The notes: generated by a model from the sequence alone, not told the origin. A DNA stretch of 64,000 nucleotides from Thalassovita gelatinovora (GCF_001458355.1 NZ_CYSA01000007.1:126501-190500), one strand, 5' to 3'. Positions 44,928-55,677 are shown, counted from the stretch's first letter. Program-made: numbers and translations.

Positions 44928-47900
44928 ATGGCCGATCCAACCCTTTATACATCCGTTACCGACAACACCCTTTTGCCCTATGGGCAAACCGTGATTGACC
45001 AAGGCGGTGAAAGCACCTTGATCGCTCAGGGTGACGACAATTCCGAACGGTTTGAAATTTCCGCCATCTTCGAAGACGGATTTTCGTTTGGGAACAGGGT
45101 ATTCAACGAACTGTTCCTAAGCACGAATGGCGGCGTTTCCTTCATCAACCAAACGATCAATTTTGCCGGGACGTTCGAAAACACCGATTACATCATCGCA
45201 CCGTTCTATGACGATCTGGACAATCGCACCCTGCCGCCGGGGGCAACGCCGGGGATCTATTTCAACATCAACGAGGAACGCGATTCCATCGTTGCGACCT
45301 GGGATGGGGTCGGCATTTACAGCAATGATGTCACGGCCCCGAACACATTCCAGCTTGAGATCATGGATCTTGGCAATGGGGATGCGGAAATCATCTATCG
45401 ATTCTCCGATATGGGGAATTCGCGGCTCGACAGTTTCCAACTGGGCGCTGTCGCCGATGGTGGGCCACGGGTGTTCCTGCGCGGCGGGACGGTTGCGGAC
45501 GAACTGGGGCTTGCCGCTGACATGGAAACGCTGGAAGGCAATACCGGCGTTGCGGGGGTCTGGCAGTTCCGGGTGATCGATGGGCAGCTACAGATCGACG
45601 ACCTTGAAGGCGATGTTCTGACCGGCAACGCCAATCCGAACACGATCAACGGCACCGCACGCAATGATGTCATTTCGGGCGGCGGCGGCAATGATACGAT
45701 TTTCGGCCTGATGGGCATTGACCGCCTGAACGGCGACGAAGGCGAAGACGAAATCCACGGCGAAAAAGACGACGATATCCTGCATGGCGGCGCGGATAAC
45801 GACACGCTGTTTGGCGATGCTGGCGACGATTCGCTGTTTGGCGATGAAGGCGATGACCGGCTTGAAGGCCATAGCGGTATCAATGAACTGGACGGTGGCG
45901 CAGGGGCGGACGCCTTGATTGGCACCGGCGGCACGTCTTATGCGTCCTACCGAAGCTCGGCTTCGGGATTGATCGTTAATCTGGGGTCCACCGGTGAAAA
46001 CACCGGCGACGCGGTTGGCGACACTTACACGTCAATTCTGAACGTGATCGGGTCCAATTTCGCGGATGAGATTGCCGGCAACAACAGCGCCAATATCTTG
46101 AACGGCTATGGCGGTAACGACAATCTGGACGGCGACGATGGCAACGACACCCTGTTCGGCGAAGCCGGGGATGACACCCTTGTGGGGGGCGATGGCAACG
46201 ACGAACTTTCCGGCGGTGAAGGGGCCGATGATCTGATCGGTGGTGCCGGGAGCGATGCGGCCAGCTATCGCGATGCGGTGACAAACGTCGTTGCAGACCT
46301 TGCAGACGCTTCCAGCAACAGCGGAGCCGCCGCAGGCGACAGCTATTCCAGCATCGAAAACCTGATCGGAGGCAGCGAAGACGATCTGTTGAGCGGAACC
46401 TCTACAGCGAACGAGATCTCCGGGTTCGATGGCAATGACACCCTGATCGGGCGGGATGGCGACGACACCTTGCGCGGTGAAAACGAAGACGACATTTTGA
46501 ACGGCGGTCTGGGTGCTGACCGGCTTGAAGGCGGGTTGGCCACTGACGCGGCAAGCTATGCCGATGCCACCACCGGTGTCCGGGCAGACCTGTCGAATTC
46601 GGCCACCAATACCGGCGAAGCCGCCGGCGACACCTATAGCAGCATCGAAGGGCTGATCGGGTCGGACTTTAACGACACATTGGTCGGCGATGGGGGCGAC
46701 AACCTGCTGCAAGCGGGAGGCGGGAACAACACCCTGATCGGCAATACCGGCGATGACACGCTGCGCAGCGGCGCCGGTGAAGACAACATGTCCGGCGGGT
46801 CCGGATCCGACACGGCCGATTATTCGATCGCGGCGGCGGGTGTGGCGGCAAGCCTGACCGACAGTTCGAGCAATTCGGGTGAAGCGCGCGGGGATACGTA
46901 TTCCAGCATCGAAAACCTGATGGGGTCCGCGTTCAATGATACTCTTACCGGTAACAGTTCGGACAACATGATCATGGGTCTTGCCGGGGACGACATGATC
47001 AGCCCTCTGGGCGGTGCGGATACGGTCGATGGCGGTGATGGGAATGATACCGTTTCCTACGAAACCGGTTCTTTCGTGACGATCGATCTGGAAGACGCGA
47101 CCCAGAATTCCGGGGCGGCAACCGGGGCGACCTTTACCGCGGTTGAGAACCTGGTCGGGTCGGCGCAATCGGATGTTCTGCTGGGTGACAGCGCAGATAA
47201 CATGCTGGCAGGTGGCGACAACGTCGACACCCTGAACGGTCGGGATGGCGATGATACCCTGCAAGGGGGTGCCGGAAACGACCAACTGACCGGCGGCTCC
47301 GGAGCCGATACCATCATCATCGAAAACGGTATGGGCAACGACACGGTTACCGACTTTGACGGGACCGAAGACACGCTGGATTTCTCAAATCTCAGCGCGA
47401 CGGATCAGGCTGCTGTGACCTATACGGCGAACGGGTCCGGCGACCGGGTGGTCAACCTTGGTGACGGATCAACCCTGACGATGACAGGTGTGCCGCGCAA
47501 CACCGCCCCAACCGGCGACGTGGGGATCAGCGGAACCGCCGCGCAGGGGTCGACCCTGACAGCCGACGCAAGCAGCGTGGCTGATGCGGACGGTCTTGGG
47601 CCGTTTTCGTACCAATGGATGCGCGGCGGGGCCGATATTGCCGGCGCGACCGGGGGAACTTATGGGCTGACGCAAGAGGATGTTGGTGAACAGATTTCGG
47701 TCCGTGTCAGCTATACCGACAGTTTCGACACCGACGAGAGTATCGCCAGCGATCCCACCACAGCGGTGTCTAACGTCAATGACGCCCCCACCGGGGCCGT
47801 GACCATTTCGGGTACGGCGGAAAGCGGTCAGACGCTTACGTCGGACACCTCCACCCTGGCCGATGCCGATGGGTTGGGCACACTTTCGTTCCAATGGCTG

Positions 47901-48731
47901 CGTGATGGCACGGCGATCACCGGCGCAACATCCGCGAGCTATGAGCTTACCAGCGCGGATATCGGGACGGCGGTATCGTTGATGGTCAGCTATACCGACG
48001 GTCAGGGCACCAACGAAATGGTGACAAGTGCGGCCACGGATACGGTCGCCACCAACAACCTGACCCTGACCGGAACGCCCGGTGCAGACAGGTTGATCGG
48101 CGCGGACGGAGATGACACCATTTCCGGGCTGGACGGCCCTGACACGCTGAGCGGCAACGGCGGCAATGACAGCATTACCGGCGGCGCAACCGAAGCCGAT
48201 CTGCGCGACGTCATATTCGGCGGCGATGGCAACGATTATATCGACGGCGGGTTTGGCAATGACGAATTGCGCGGCGATGACGGAAACGACACGATTATCG
48301 GTGGTTTCGGTGTCGATACGGTGATCGGCGGTACCGGCGACGATGAACTGACCGGGCAGGCCTGGTCGGACCTGATCTTTGGCGGCGACGGCAATGATTT
48401 CATCAATGGTGGCTTTGGTTATGACCGGGTCAATGGCGGCGCTGGCGGTGATCGGTTCTTCCATCTGGGGATTGCAGATCATGGTTCTGACTGGATTCAG
48501 GATTATTCGGCGACGGATGGCGATGTTCTGGTCTTTGGCCAAGCCGGAGCTTCGGCCGGTCAGTTCCAGATCAATCTGGCCGAAACCGCCAATGCCGGTG
48601 TTGCCGGTGTCCAGGAAGCCTTTGTGATCTATCGCCCGACCGGGCAGATCATGTGGGCGCTGGTCGATGGCGGCGGGCAAGACAGCATCAATCTGGTGCT
48701 GGATGGGGTCACCCACAACCTGTTGGAGTAA
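44928..48731 (+). CDS. large RTX calcium-binding protein with nidogen-like N-terminal domain
   Basis: 1267 residues, acidic. Domain order: nidogen-like domain (about 45-170, with [17 protein letters not shown] and [13 protein letters not shown]); RTX nonapeptide blocks GGxGxDxLxG (about 225-330, then between modules up to 850); five tandem modules of the form ASYxDAxxGVxADL..SNxGxAxGDxYSSIExLxGS; two Ig/cadherin-like repeats (about 855-1045, [14 protein letters not shown] and [14 protein letters not shown], each with FSYQWxRxG); a second RTX block (1046-1180); and a C-terminal tail expected to carry the type I secretion signal. No signal peptide. Nidogen domains mediate adhesion elsewhere, so surface attachment or biofilm matrix is inferred. 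No type I secretion genes lie nearby. TTGGAG precedes the ATG. Confidence 0.92.
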   Translation: MADPTLYTSVTDNTLLPYGQTVIDQGGESTLIAQGDDNSERFEISAIFEDGFSFGNRVFNELFLSTNGGVSFINQTINFAGTFENTDYIIAPFYDDLDNRTLPPGATPGIYFNINEERDSIVATWDGVGIYSNDVTAPNTFQLEIMDLGNGDAEIIYRFSDMGNSRLDSFQLGAVADGGPRVFLRGGTVADELGLAADMETLEGNTGVAGVWQFRVIDGQLQIDDLEGDVLTGNANPNTINGTARNDVISGGGGNDTIFGLMGIDRLNGDEGEDEIHGEKDDDILHGGADNDTLFGDAGDDSLFGDEGDDRLEGHSGINELDGGAGADALIGTGGTSYASYRSSASGLIVNLGSTGENTGDAVGDTYTSILNVIGSNFADEIAGNNSANILNGYGGNDNLDGDDGNDTLFGEAGDDTLVGGDGNDELSGGEGADDLIGGAGSDAASYRDAVTNVVADLADASSNSGAAAGDSYSSIENLIGGSEDDLLSGTSTANEISGFDGNDTLIGRDGDDTLRGENEDDILNGGLGADRLEGGLATDAASYADATTGVRADLSNSATNTGEAAGDTYSSIEGLIGSDFNDTLVGDGGDNLLQAGGGNNTLIGNTGDDTLRSGAGEDNMSGGSGSDTADYSIAAAGVAASLTDSSSNSGEARGDTYSSIENLMGSAFNDTLTGNSSDNMIMGLAGDDMISPLGGADTVDGGDGNDTVSYETGSFVTIDLEDATQNSGAATGATFTAVENLVGSAQSDVLLGDSADNMLAGGDNVDTLNGRDGDDTLQGGAGNDQLTGGSGADTIIIENGMGNDTVTDFDGTEDTLDFSNLSATDQAAVTYTANGSGDRVVNLGDGSTLTMTGVPRNTAPTGDVGISGTAAQGSTLTADASSVADADGLGPFSYQWMRGGADIAGATGGTYGLTQEDVGEQISVRVSYTDSFDTDESIASDPTTAVSNVNDAPTGAVTISGTAESGQTLTSDTSTLADADGLGTLSFQWLRDGTAITGATSASYELTSADIGTAVSLMVSYTDGQGTNEMVTSAATDTVATNNLTLTGTPGADRLIGADGDDTISGLDGPDTLSGNGGNDSITGGATEADLRDVIFGGDGNDYIDGGFGNDELRGDDGNDTIIGGFGVDTVIGGTGDDELTGQAWSDLIFGGDGNDFINGGFGYDRVNGGAGGDRFFHLGIADHGSDWIQDYSATDGDVLVFGQAGASAGQFQINLAETANAGVAGVQEAFVIYRPTGQIMWALVDGGGQDSINLVLDGVTHNLLE

Positions 48732-48737
48732 TCGGTT

Positions 48738-48755
48738 GGGCCGCTTTTGCGGCCC
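48738..48755 (+). terminator. first hairpin after the RTX gene
   Basis: GGGCCGC (48738-48744) and GCGGCCC (48749-48755) with a TTTT loop, seven bases behind the stop codon. No T-run; it may work together with the next hairpin. Confidence 0.55.
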
Positions 48756-48770
48756 GATCAGCGAAAAACA

Positions 48771-48798
48771 TACGGCGGCATGGAAACATGCCGCCGTA
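48771..48798. terminator. hairpin between convergent RTX and crotonase-like genes
   Basis: TACGGCGGCAT (48771-48781) and ATGCCGCCGTA (48788-48798), perfect 11-bp stem with a six-base loop and AT-rich flanks. Probably a bidirectional terminator. Confidence 0.75.
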
Positions 48799-48840
48799 AT
48801 TATTTCATCTTGCGACTTTGGTGTTTGCGCAACGCGCCGG

Positions 48841-49446
48841 TCAGCGGCACATATCCTTGATCCCGACCGCGATATCGGGACGTGCGGCCAGTGTATCGGC
48901 GGCGATTTCCCTGGCCGCGGCGACGACATCGCCTTCGACCAACCGGTCGACCAGACCGAACGCAAAGGCATCCTGAGCGGTGATTTTCTGACCCCCCATC
49001 AGGATCAGCTTGGTCCGGGCCGGACCGATCAGCGCCGTCATTCGTTTCGGATCGGACGGTTGCGGCAGATAACCCAGCTTCATCACCGGATAAAACACCT
49101 TGGCTCCCGGCACCGCCAGCCGCAAATCGCAAGCCAGCGCCATGCCGTTGGCCCCACCCGCCAAAGTGCCGTTCAGCGCCGCGATGGTCAGCCCCGGCAA
49201 AGCGGCGATGGCCCCCGACAGACGTTCCCATAGCGGCGAAGTGGCCAGCCCGGCCTTTGCTGCGTCCAGATCAGCCCCGGCGCTGAACACCTTGCCCGCA
49301 CCGGTCAGGATCAGACCCCGGGCTTCTTGCGCGGATTCGGCGATTTCACACAGCCGTTCCAGCATGTCGCCGGTCAGCGAATTGGCCTTGTCAGGGCGGT
49401 TGATCGTGACGATCCACAGCCCGTTATCCTGTTCCAGTTCAATCAT
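48841..49446 (-). CDS. crotonase-fold (enoyl-CoA hydratase/isomerase family) protein lacking both hydratase glutamates
   Basis: 201 residues, shorter than the usual 255-270. N-terminal part fits the fold: IVTINRPDKANSLTGDMLERL, SAGADL (CoA-binding A-D-L). The segment that normally reads GGxxE and GxPE reads GGANGMALACD and YPVMKLGYLPQPSDPKRM, so both catalytic glutamates of enoyl-CoA hydratase are replaced (Gly and Val). It must do another crotonase-type reaction or be inactive. The C-terminal trimerisation helix region is also short. Overlaps the upstream SDR by four bases. Confidence 0.85.
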   Translation of the reverse strand: MIELEQDNGLWIVTINRPDKANSLTGDMLERLCEIAESAQEARGLILTGAGKVFSAGADLDAAKAGLATSPLWERLSGAIAALPGLTIAALNGTLAGGANGMALACDLRLAVPGAKVFYPVMKLGYLPQPSDPKRMTALIGPARTKLILMGGQKITAQDAFAFGLVDRLVEGDVVAAAREIAADTLAARPDIAVGIKDMCR

Positions 49447-50189
49447 GTCAGCCCCACTTGTTTGCGCACGTCTTCATCCCGCAGCGACACTTCCTGACCG
49501 CGCAGTCCGTCCCCAGCGGGTCCGCACATCCACAACAGGCATTTGGCGGGCCATTCAGGGGGTACGTGGTCTTCCCAGTTCAGGTTCGAAACCGGGTTGA
49601 CGCCGCTGGCCTTGATTTCGCGCTGCATTTGGGTTGCCACCGTGCCCGGCGAAAGGCCCATGACCCGGATGCCCTTGTCGCGGCATTCCAGATCGGTGCA
49701 GCGGGTCAGCATCGCCGCTCCGGCCTTGGAACTGCAATAATGGCTCCAGCCTTCCAGCGGGCTATGCGCCGCGCCGGAACTGATGGTGATAATGGTGCCC
49801 GCCCCCGTGGCCACCATCCCCGGCAGCGCCGCGCGGATGCCGTTGAAAACGCCCTTGAGGTTGATGTCGATGGCAGTGGCCCAGCCGTCGGGATCGGCAT
49901 CAAGGACCGAAGCCACGGGTTCGATCACCCCGGCATTGTTGATCAGGATATCGAGACCGCCAAAGCGATCCACCGCAGCCGCGACGGCGTGGTCCATATC
50001 GCCATAGGTGGCGACATCGCCGGTGACTGCAAGGCCGCCGATTTCCGCCGCGATGTCTTCGATGGCACCGGCCGAACGGGCCATCAGGACCACGTTCGCC
50101 CCGGCGGCGGCAAATTCCCGCGCCGCAGCTGCGCCGATGCCGCGGCTGGCGCCAGTGATCAGCACTGTTTGACCGTTTATTTCTGTCAT
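49443..50189 (-). CDS. SDR-family oxidoreductase
   Basis: 248 residues. LITGASRGIGAAAAREFAAAG, NNAGV, the Ser in TISSGAAHS and YCSSK are a complete classical SDR active site; GIRVMGLSPGTVATQM follows. The C-terminal segment DHVPPEWPAKCLLWMCGPAGDGLRGQEVSLRD is a variant of the usual GG-xG end. ATG 50189 was chosen over the longer open frame. Coupled by overlap to the crotonase-like gene, so a CoA-thioester pathway step is possible. Confidence 0.9.
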   Translation of the reverse strand: MTEINGQTVLITGASRGIGAAAAREFAAAGANVVLMARSAGAIEDIAAEIGGLAVTGDVATYGDMDHAVAAAVDRFGGLDILINNAGVIEPVASVLDADPDGWATAIDINLKGVFNGIRAALPGMVATGAGTIITISSGAAHSPLEGWSHYCSSKAGAAMLTRCTDLECRDKGIRVMGLSPGTVATQMQREIKASGVNPVSNLNWEDHVPPEWPAKCLLWMCGPAGDGLRGQEVSLRDEDVRKQVGLT

Positions 50190-50315
50190 GTCGCTATCTC
50201 CTCGGTTGCGGTTAGAGGTAAACCGCGCGTTCCGCCGGGTCCAGCCCGTATGCCCTTGACCCTGACAATTCAAAAGCAGAAGCTAACGGCAAAATTTTCG
50301 GAGGAAGGTTCTTTC

Positions 50316-51833
50316 ATGAAAAATACGATAGCTTTTAAAACGCCGCTGATGGCGGCGATACTTCTGTCTGCCTCTGCGGCTTGGGCCGACGTTAAACCGA
50401 CCGATGTCTGGGGGGACTGGAAATCACAACTGTCCGGGTACGGGTACGATATTTCCGCGCAGGAAACCATGTCGGGCGGCGATTTGGAAATTTCCGATCT
50501 GAAGATGAACATCACCCTGCCCGAAGACGAAGGCACGGTTGACGTGATGCTGTCCGGGTTGAAATTCCGTGATAATGGCGATGGCACCGTTTCGGTTCAG
50601 TTCCCCGCGATCATGCCGATCGATATGCATGTCGAAGCAAAGAATGAAAACCCGGTCGATATCAAGGTGAATTACACCACCACAGGTTTGACCATGGTGG
50701 TATCGGGCACGCCTGAAAGCATGACCACGACCTTTTCCGCCGCATCGATGGGATTAGCCTTGGCAGATGTGATGGAAGGCGGGAATACCGTCGATATGGG
50801 TGACGCCAGTTTCAGCCTGACCAATATCAGCGGCAATTCCTCCACCGGCGGCACCGATATCAAGACCCGCAAACAGGATTTCCGCGCCGAGAGCCTGTTT
50901 TACGTGATCGACATGGCCAACCCGGACAATGCCGCCGACAAGGTGATGCTGAAGGGTCAGATGAACGGGCTGAGTTCCAATTTCGCGGCCGCGATGCCGG
51001 AAGGCGTGGATTTTCAGGATATGGCCGCAGCGCTTGCCGCCGGGTTTTCGGCCGATGGCACGTTCACCTATCAGGGTGGGCAATCCGAATTCGCCTTCTC
51101 CGGCGATGGCGACAGCGCCAGCGGCAATGGCAGTTCGAAAAGCGGCCAGTTCGCGGTTCAGATGAATGCCGACACGCTTGGCTATTCGTTCGAATCCACC
51201 GGCGCACAGATGACCATGCAGGTGCCCGATCTGCCGTTCCCGGTCGAATGGGCGATGGAAAAAGCCGGTTTTGCAATGGATATGCCCGCCGCCAAGACCG
51301 AAGACCCACAGGATTTCCGGTTCTCGGTGACGCTGGGCGATTTCACCATTTCCGACATGATCTGGGGCATGTTCGACCCCGCCGGTCAATTGCCGCGCGA
51401 TCCGGCGACCATCGCCATCGACATGGCTGGCAAGGCCAAGATGCTGACCAATATCTTCGACCCGGCGGAAATGGAAACGATCGGCGAGGCAGCCCCGGGC
51501 GAATTGCATGCGCTTGAAGTCAAGGATCTGACCGTGCGCGCGGTGGGGGCCGAATTGACCGGCAAGGGCGCGTTCACCTTCGACAATAGCGATCTGGAAT
51601 CCTTTGACGGCATGCCGCGCCCCGAAGGGGTGCTGAACCTGGCGCTGTCGGGCGGCAATGCGTTGCTGGACAAGCTGGTGGCGATGGGGTTCATCCCCGA
51701 GGATCAGGCGATGGGGACACGGATGATGATCGGCATGTTCGCGGTGCCGGGGGACGGGCCGGACAGCCTGAAATCAACCATCGAAGTCAACGATCAGGGC
51801 CATGTTATGGCCAATGGTCAACGGTTGAAATAA
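50316..51833 (+). CDS. DUF2125-type exported protein
   Basis: 505 residues with signal peptide (TPLMAAILLSASAAWA). Rich in beta structure with long repeats of short strands (NITLPEDEGTVDVMLSGLKFRDNGDGTVSVQFP) and the C-terminal ITLGDF/WGMFDPAGQLPRDPATIAIDMAGKAKM; I recognise it as a DUF2125-like alphaproteobacterial envelope protein. Function unknown. GGAGGAAGG lies before ATG 50316. Followed by a strong terminator. Confidence 0.78.
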   Translation: MKNTIAFKTPLMAAILLSASAAWADVKPTDVWGDWKSQLSGYGYDISAQETMSGGDLEISDLKMNITLPEDEGTVDVMLSGLKFRDNGDGTVSVQFPAIMPIDMHVEAKNENPVDIKVNYTTTGLTMVVSGTPESMTTTFSAASMGLALADVMEGGNTVDMGDASFSLTNISGNSSTGGTDIKTRKQDFRAESLFYVIDMANPDNAADKVMLKGQMNGLSSNFAAAMPEGVDFQDMAAALAAGFSADGTFTYQGGQSEFAFSGDGDSASGNGSSKSGQFAVQMNADTLGYSFESTGAQMTMQVPDLPFPVEWAMEKAGFAMDMPAAKTEDPQDFRFSVTLGDFTISDMIWGMFDPAGQLPRDPATIAIDMAGKAKMLTNIFDPAEMETIGEAAPGELHALEVKDLTVRAVGAELTGKGAFTFDNSDLESFDGMPRPEGVLNLALSGGNALLDKLVAMGFIPEDQAMGTRMMIGMFAVPGDGPDSLKSTIEVNDQGHVMANGQRLK

Positions 51834-51856
51834 TCCCGCCAGAACGACGTGATTTT

Positions 51857-51887
51857 GGGCTACGGGCAAATGTCCGTAGCCCTTTTT
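51857..51887 (+). terminator. intrinsic terminator after the DUF2125 gene
   Basis: GGGCTACGG (51857-51865) pairs with CCGTAGCCC (51874-51882), followed by TTTTT. Good stem and T-run. Confidence 0.85.
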
Positions 51888-51957
51888 GTGCCGGGAACTT
51901 GCACCGGGGGCCGTGGCGGTTTACCTGACGTGGACCCTTTGAGATGCGATTGAACCC

Positions 51958-53304
51958 ATGACCCAAGACCTGGACCAGCTGACCCATGCCCTTCTTGATG
52001 CCGCGCGCAAGGCCGGGGCAGAGGCCGCCGATGCCATCGCGGTGACCGACACGTCGGTTTCCATTGACGTGCGTGGCGGCGCGCTGGAACAGGCCGACCG
52101 GTCCGAAGGCACCGATATCGGATTGCGGGTTCTGATCGGACAGCGGCAGGCCAATGTGTCGTCATCGGACACCCGGCCGGAAACTTTGGCGATGATGGCC
52201 GAACGCGCGGTCGCGATGGCCAAGGAAGCCCCCGAAGACCCCTATATCGGTCTGGCCGATCCCAGCCAATTGGCACGGGATTGGGACATGGACGCGCTGG
52301 AAATGGCCGATCCGACAGCAGAACCCGACCCGGCGGTGTTGCAGGACGATGCCTGCCGCGCCGAAGCGGCTGCTTTGGCGATCGAGGGCGTAAGTCAGGT
52401 GCAATCGGCCAGTGCCGCCTATGGCCGTCGAAGGATTCACCTGGCCGCAAGCAACGGGTTTTCCGGCGGTTATGCCCGCACCGATCGTTCCACCAGCTGC
52501 GTTGCCATCGCCGGCACCGGGACCGAGATGGAGCGTGATTACGACGGCGATATGCGCATTTTCCAATCCGACCTGCGCAGCCCTGAAGACATCGGTGAAA
52601 CCGCAGCGCGGCGCACGATCGAACGGATGAACCCGCGCAAGCCCAAGACCGGCAGTTACCCGGTGTTGTTCGACGAACGTATCGCCGCGTCGCTGATCGG
52701 GCATCTGTTGGCCGCGATAAATGGCAGCGCCATCGCGCGCGGGTCGTCTTGGTTGCGGGATGCGATGGGGGAACAGGTTCTGCCCAAGGGGTTCGACCTG
52801 ATCGAAGACCCGTTGCGCCCGCGCGCCACCGGGTCGCGCCCGTTCGATGCCGAAGGATTGCCGACACAGCGCCGCGCCGTTGTCAGCGACGGGATGCTGA
52901 CCGGCTGGACGCTGGATCTGGCGACCGCGCGCAAGCTGGGGCTGCAATCGACCGGCAACGCGGCACGCGGCACGTCGGCACCGCCTTCGCCCGCGACATG
53001 GAACATGGCGCTGACCCAAGGCGACAAGACCCGGGCCGAACTGTTGCGGGACATGGGCACCGGGTTGTTGGTCACCTCGATGATCGGATCGACGATCAAC
53101 CCCAATACCGGCGATTATTCGCGCGGGGCGGCCGGATTCTGGGTCGAAAACGGCGAAGCGCAATACCCGGTCAACGAATGCACCATCGCGGGCAATCTGC
53201 GCAGCATGTTGAAATCGGTTCAGCCTGCCAATGATGCCCGCCCTTATCTGTCCCGCGTGGTTCCTTCGCTTCTGGTCAAGGGGCTGACCCTTGCCGGCGA
53301 CTGA
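51958..53304 (+). CDS. pmbA: TldD/PmbA-family metallopeptidase subunit (PmbA)
   Basis: 448 residues. N-terminal TVTDTSVSIDVRGGALEQADRSEGTDIGLRVLIGQRQANVSSSD and C-terminal STGNAARGTSAPPSPATWNMALTQGDKTRAELLRDMGTGLLVTSMIGSTINPNTGDYSRGAAGFWVENGE are PmbA hallmarks. In E. coli the TldD/TldE(PmbA) heterodimer degrades unfolded peptides and matures microcins; the TldD subunit holds the metal site and is not in this window. The next gene overlaps its end by 14 bases. Confidence 0.93.
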   Translation: MTQDLDQLTHALLDAARKAGAEAADAIAVTDTSVSIDVRGGALEQADRSEGTDIGLRVLIGQRQANVSSSDTRPETLAMMAERAVAMAKEAPEDPYIGLADPSQLARDWDMDALEMADPTAEPDPAVLQDDACRAEAAALAIEGVSQVQSASAAYGRRRIHLAASNGFSGGYARTDRSTSCVAIAGTGTEMERDYDGDMRIFQSDLRSPEDIGETAARRTIERMNPRKPKTGSYPVLFDERIAASLIGHLLAAINGSAIARGSSWLRDAMGEQVLPKGFDLIEDPLRPRATGSRPFDAEGLPTQRRAVVSDGMLTGWTLDLATARKLGLQSTGNAARGTSAPPSPATWNMALTQGDKTRAELLRDMGTGLLVTSMIGSTINPNTGDYSRGAAGFWVENGEAQYPVNECTIAGNLRSMLKSVQPANDARPYLSRVVPSLLVKGLTLAGD

Positions 53305-54076
53305 TCTTGACCTGTTGATCGAAGCCGCCCGCGAAGCCGGGGACATCGCCCGCAGTTTCAGCGGTCCGACAGCACAGGCGTGGAACAAACCCGGCGATCA
53401 GGGACCCGTGACCGAAGCCGATCTGGCGGTGAACAGCGCCTTGCATGCGCGGTTGATCGGGGCGCGGCCATCCTATGGCTGGCTGTCGGAAGAAGACGAA
53501 GACACAGCGCATCGGCTGACCCGGCCGCGGGTTTTCATCATCGATCCTCTGGACGGAACCCGCAGCTTTATCGAAGGGGCATCGACATGGGCGCATTCGC
53601 TGGCGATTGCCGATAACGGTGTAGTGACGGCCGCTGCGATCTATCTGCCAATGAAGGACAAGCTTTATACCGCCGCAGCGGGACAGGGCGCGTTTCTGAA
53701 CGGGCAGCCGATCAGGGTGTCAACGCGGCAGGATCTGACCGGGGCATCGGTTCTGGCGGCCAAACCCAACTACACGCCGACCAATTGGAAAGGTCAGCAG
53801 GTGCCGGATGTGAAGCGGTCCTACCGCCCGTCATTGGCCTATCGTTTGAGCCTTGTTGCCGAAGGGCGCTATGACGCGATGATGACCCTGCGCGACAGTT
53901 GGGAATGGGATATCGCGGCGGGTGATCTGATCCTGCGCGAAGCCGGTGCAACGGTGTCGGATGTGCGCGGCGCGGCGCTGCGGTTCAACAATCCCCACCC
54001 CAAGGTCAAGGGCGTGATCGCGGCCGGGAGCGCGGTGCATGACGCCATATCCCGGCGTTTGGCCCACTGGCCATAG
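53291..54076 (+). CDS. inositol-monophosphatase/CysQ-family phosphatase
   Basis: 261 residues. Metal site FIIDPLDGTRSFIEG and C-terminal WEWDIAAGDLILREAGATVSDV, with EEDED for the upstream Glu, define the lithium-sensitive phosphatase family. Members hydrolyse inositol phosphates, 3'-phosphoadenosine 5'-phosphate or histidinol phosphate; a 3'(2'),5'-bisphosphate nucleotidase role (CysQ) is a fair guess. The start is a TTG inside the end of pmbA (14-base overlap), implying coupling; no better ATG exists before the conserved region. Confidence 0.88.
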   Translation: MPATDLDLLIEAAREAGDIARSFSGPTAQAWNKPGDQGPVTEADLAVNSALHARLIGARPSYGWLSEEDEDTAHRLTRPRVFIIDPLDGTRSFIEGASTWAHSLAIADNGVVTAAAIYLPMKDKLYTAAAGQGAFLNGQPIRVSTRQDLTGASVLAAKPNYTPTNWKGQQVPDVKRSYRPSLAYRLSLVAEGRYDAMMTLRDSWEWDIAAGDLILREAGATVSDVRGAALRFNNPHPKVKGVIAAGSAVHDAISRRLAHWP

Positions 54077-54206
54077 TCGAATATATCCGACTTACCGGAT
54101 GTACGTTTCCACCTTGGCGAGGCCTGCGCCGCCGCCTGGGTCCAACGCTGCCTTGCAGCATCAAGCGTCACCGCTTAGATTGACCCCGTCCTATCAGGAG
54201 ACTTCC

Positions 54207-54449
54207 ATGACCCAGCGCCTGCATCTCGTCTTTGGCGGCGAACTTGTCGATCCGTCCAAAAATGTTTTCAAAGATGTCGACGACATCCATATCGTCGGCA
54301 TGTTCCCGGATTACAAAACCGCCTATGACGCGTGGAAATCCGAGGCGCAGCGGACCGTCGACAACGCTCATACGCGCTATTACATCGCCCATATCCATCG
54401 CCTGCGCGATGAAGAAGCGGAAGTATCGCCGACCGAAGAATTGGGCTGA
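54207..54449 (+). CDS. small DUF4170-family protein
   Basis: 80 residues, no signal peptide or membrane helix. Conserved pattern FGGELVDPSKNVFKDVDDIHIVGMFPDYKTAYDAWKSEAQRTVDNAHTRYYIAHIHRL. The family is restricted mainly to alphaproteobacteria and sits next to Kdo/lipid A genes, as here. AGGAG lies six bases before ATG 54207. Function unknown; a regulatory or assembly role in lipid A/Kdo synthesis is inferred from location. Confidence 0.85.
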   Translation: MTQRLHLVFGGELVDPSKNVFKDVDDIHIVGMFPDYKTAYDAWKSEAQRTVDNAHTRYYIAHIHRLRDEEAEVSPTEELG

Positions 54450-54459
54450 CCCGACCCCG

Positions 54460-55677
54460 ATGGCGCCTTCTCTCAGCCTCGTGGCCTATATGGCTCTTGC
54501 ACGGCGCGCGCCCCGCGACCGGATCGATTTCGATACCGACCGGCCCGATGGTGAACTGGTCTGGGCGCATGTGTCATCTTTGCCAAGAGCGGCGGCAATC
54601 TTGCAGCTGTTTCACCGGCTGGAACTGCTGCGCCCAGGGATCAGGCTGCTGTTGACCACCGCGCCGGGGCTGCCGCGCCCCGACCATCTGAAACGCCGTG
54701 TGATCTGGCAACAGATTCCCGAAGAATCGGTTGCAGCGATCCATCAGTTTCTGGACCATTGGAAACCCGATCTGTGCCTGTGGACCAGCGGCCATTTGCG
54801 CCCGGCGGTGATCGAGCTGACGGCGCGCAGCAATGTGCCGCTCTATCTGGTCGATGCCGAAACCGCCGCTTTGGAAGACGCGCGGTTTCGCTGGCTGCCG
54901 GATATGAGCCGCGGCATTCTGCGCCGGTTTCGCAAGATCCTGGCCAGCGATGCCGCCGCCGCGCAACGGCTGCGCCGGATCGGGCTGAGCAGCGATGACG
55001 TATTGAGCATCGGAGCGCTACAGGAAGGCCGCGCGGCGTTGAATTGCGACGAAGCTGCCCGTGATCGGCTGGCGGCGACGTTGACCGGGCGACCGGTCTG
55101 GTTGGCCGCGATGGTGCAGTTTGGCGAAGTCGGCATCGTCGCGCAGGCGCAGCGATCGGCGATGCGATTTGCCCATCGGCAATTGCTGATCCTGGTGCCA
55201 GATGACGAAACCCGAGGGCCGCAAATCGCCCGACAACTGCGCGATCAGGGCTGGACCGTCGCGGAATGGTCGCAAGGCGATTATCCCGAAGAAACCACCC
55301 AGATCCTGCTGGCCGATACCCGTGGCGAAATGGGGTTGTGGTACCGGCTGTCGCCGATCACTTTCATGGGCAGTTCATTGCTGTCCGGGTATGGTGGCCG
55401 CGATCCCTATGAACCGGCAGCGTTGGGATCGGCCATTCTTTACGGGCCGAATGTGGGCCGCTACCTGTCCGGCTACAGCCGGTTTTCGACCGCCGGAGCG
55501 GCGCGGATCGTGCGCGATGCCGATAGTCTGGCCGGTGCAGTGATGCAATTGTCGGCCCCCGATCAGGCCGCCGCAATGGCCCATGCGGCATGGGAAGTCA
55601 GTTCCTTGGGCGCAGAAGTGACCGATGCGGTGATCGAGATGATTCAGGACGAACTTGACCAGCGGGAGGCGTCGTGA
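54460..55677 (+). CDS. waaA: 3-deoxy-D-manno-octulosonic-acid transferase (WaaA/KdtA-like)
   Basis: 405 residues. Kdo transferase domain order: LVWAHVSS near residue 33, then [31 protein letters not shown], and the C-terminal half with [32 protein letters not shown], which matches the nucleotide-sugar and acceptor motif of GT30 enzymes. Attaches Kdo to lipid IVA on the cytoplasmic face. The N-terminal membrane anchor seen in E. coli WaaA is not evident. Directly coupled to lpxK by a four-base overlap. Confidence 0.87.
   Translation: MAPSLSLVAYMALARRAPRDRIDFDTDRPDGELVWAHVSSLPRAAAILQLFHRLELLRPGIRLLLTTAPGLPRPDHLKRRVIWQQIPEESVAAIHQFLDHWKPDLCLWTSGHLRPAVIELTARSNVPLYLVDAETAALEDARFRWLPDMSRGILRRFRKILASDAAAAQRLRRIGLSSDDVLSIGALQEGRAALNCDEAARDRLAATLTGRPVWLAAMVQFGEVGIVAQAQRSAMRFAHRQLLILVPDDETRGPQIARQLRDQGWTVAEWSQGDYPEETTQILLADTRGEMGLWYRLSPITFMGSSLLSGYGGRDPYEPAALGSAILYGPNVGRYLSGYSRFSTAGAARIVRDADSLAGAVMQLSAPDQAAAMAHAAWEVSSLGAEVTDAVIEMIQDELDQREAS

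Noticed and set aside
45931-47200. Five repeats of about 240-320 bases in the RTX gene as a DNA-level tandem repeat
   Set aside because: The similarity is at the protein level (module consensus) with varying DNA and length, so it is treated as protein domain repetition.
49458-50315. Plus-strand extension of the DUF2125 frame
   Set aside because: Covers the complete SDR gene on the other strand; signal peptide and ribosome site place the start at 50316.
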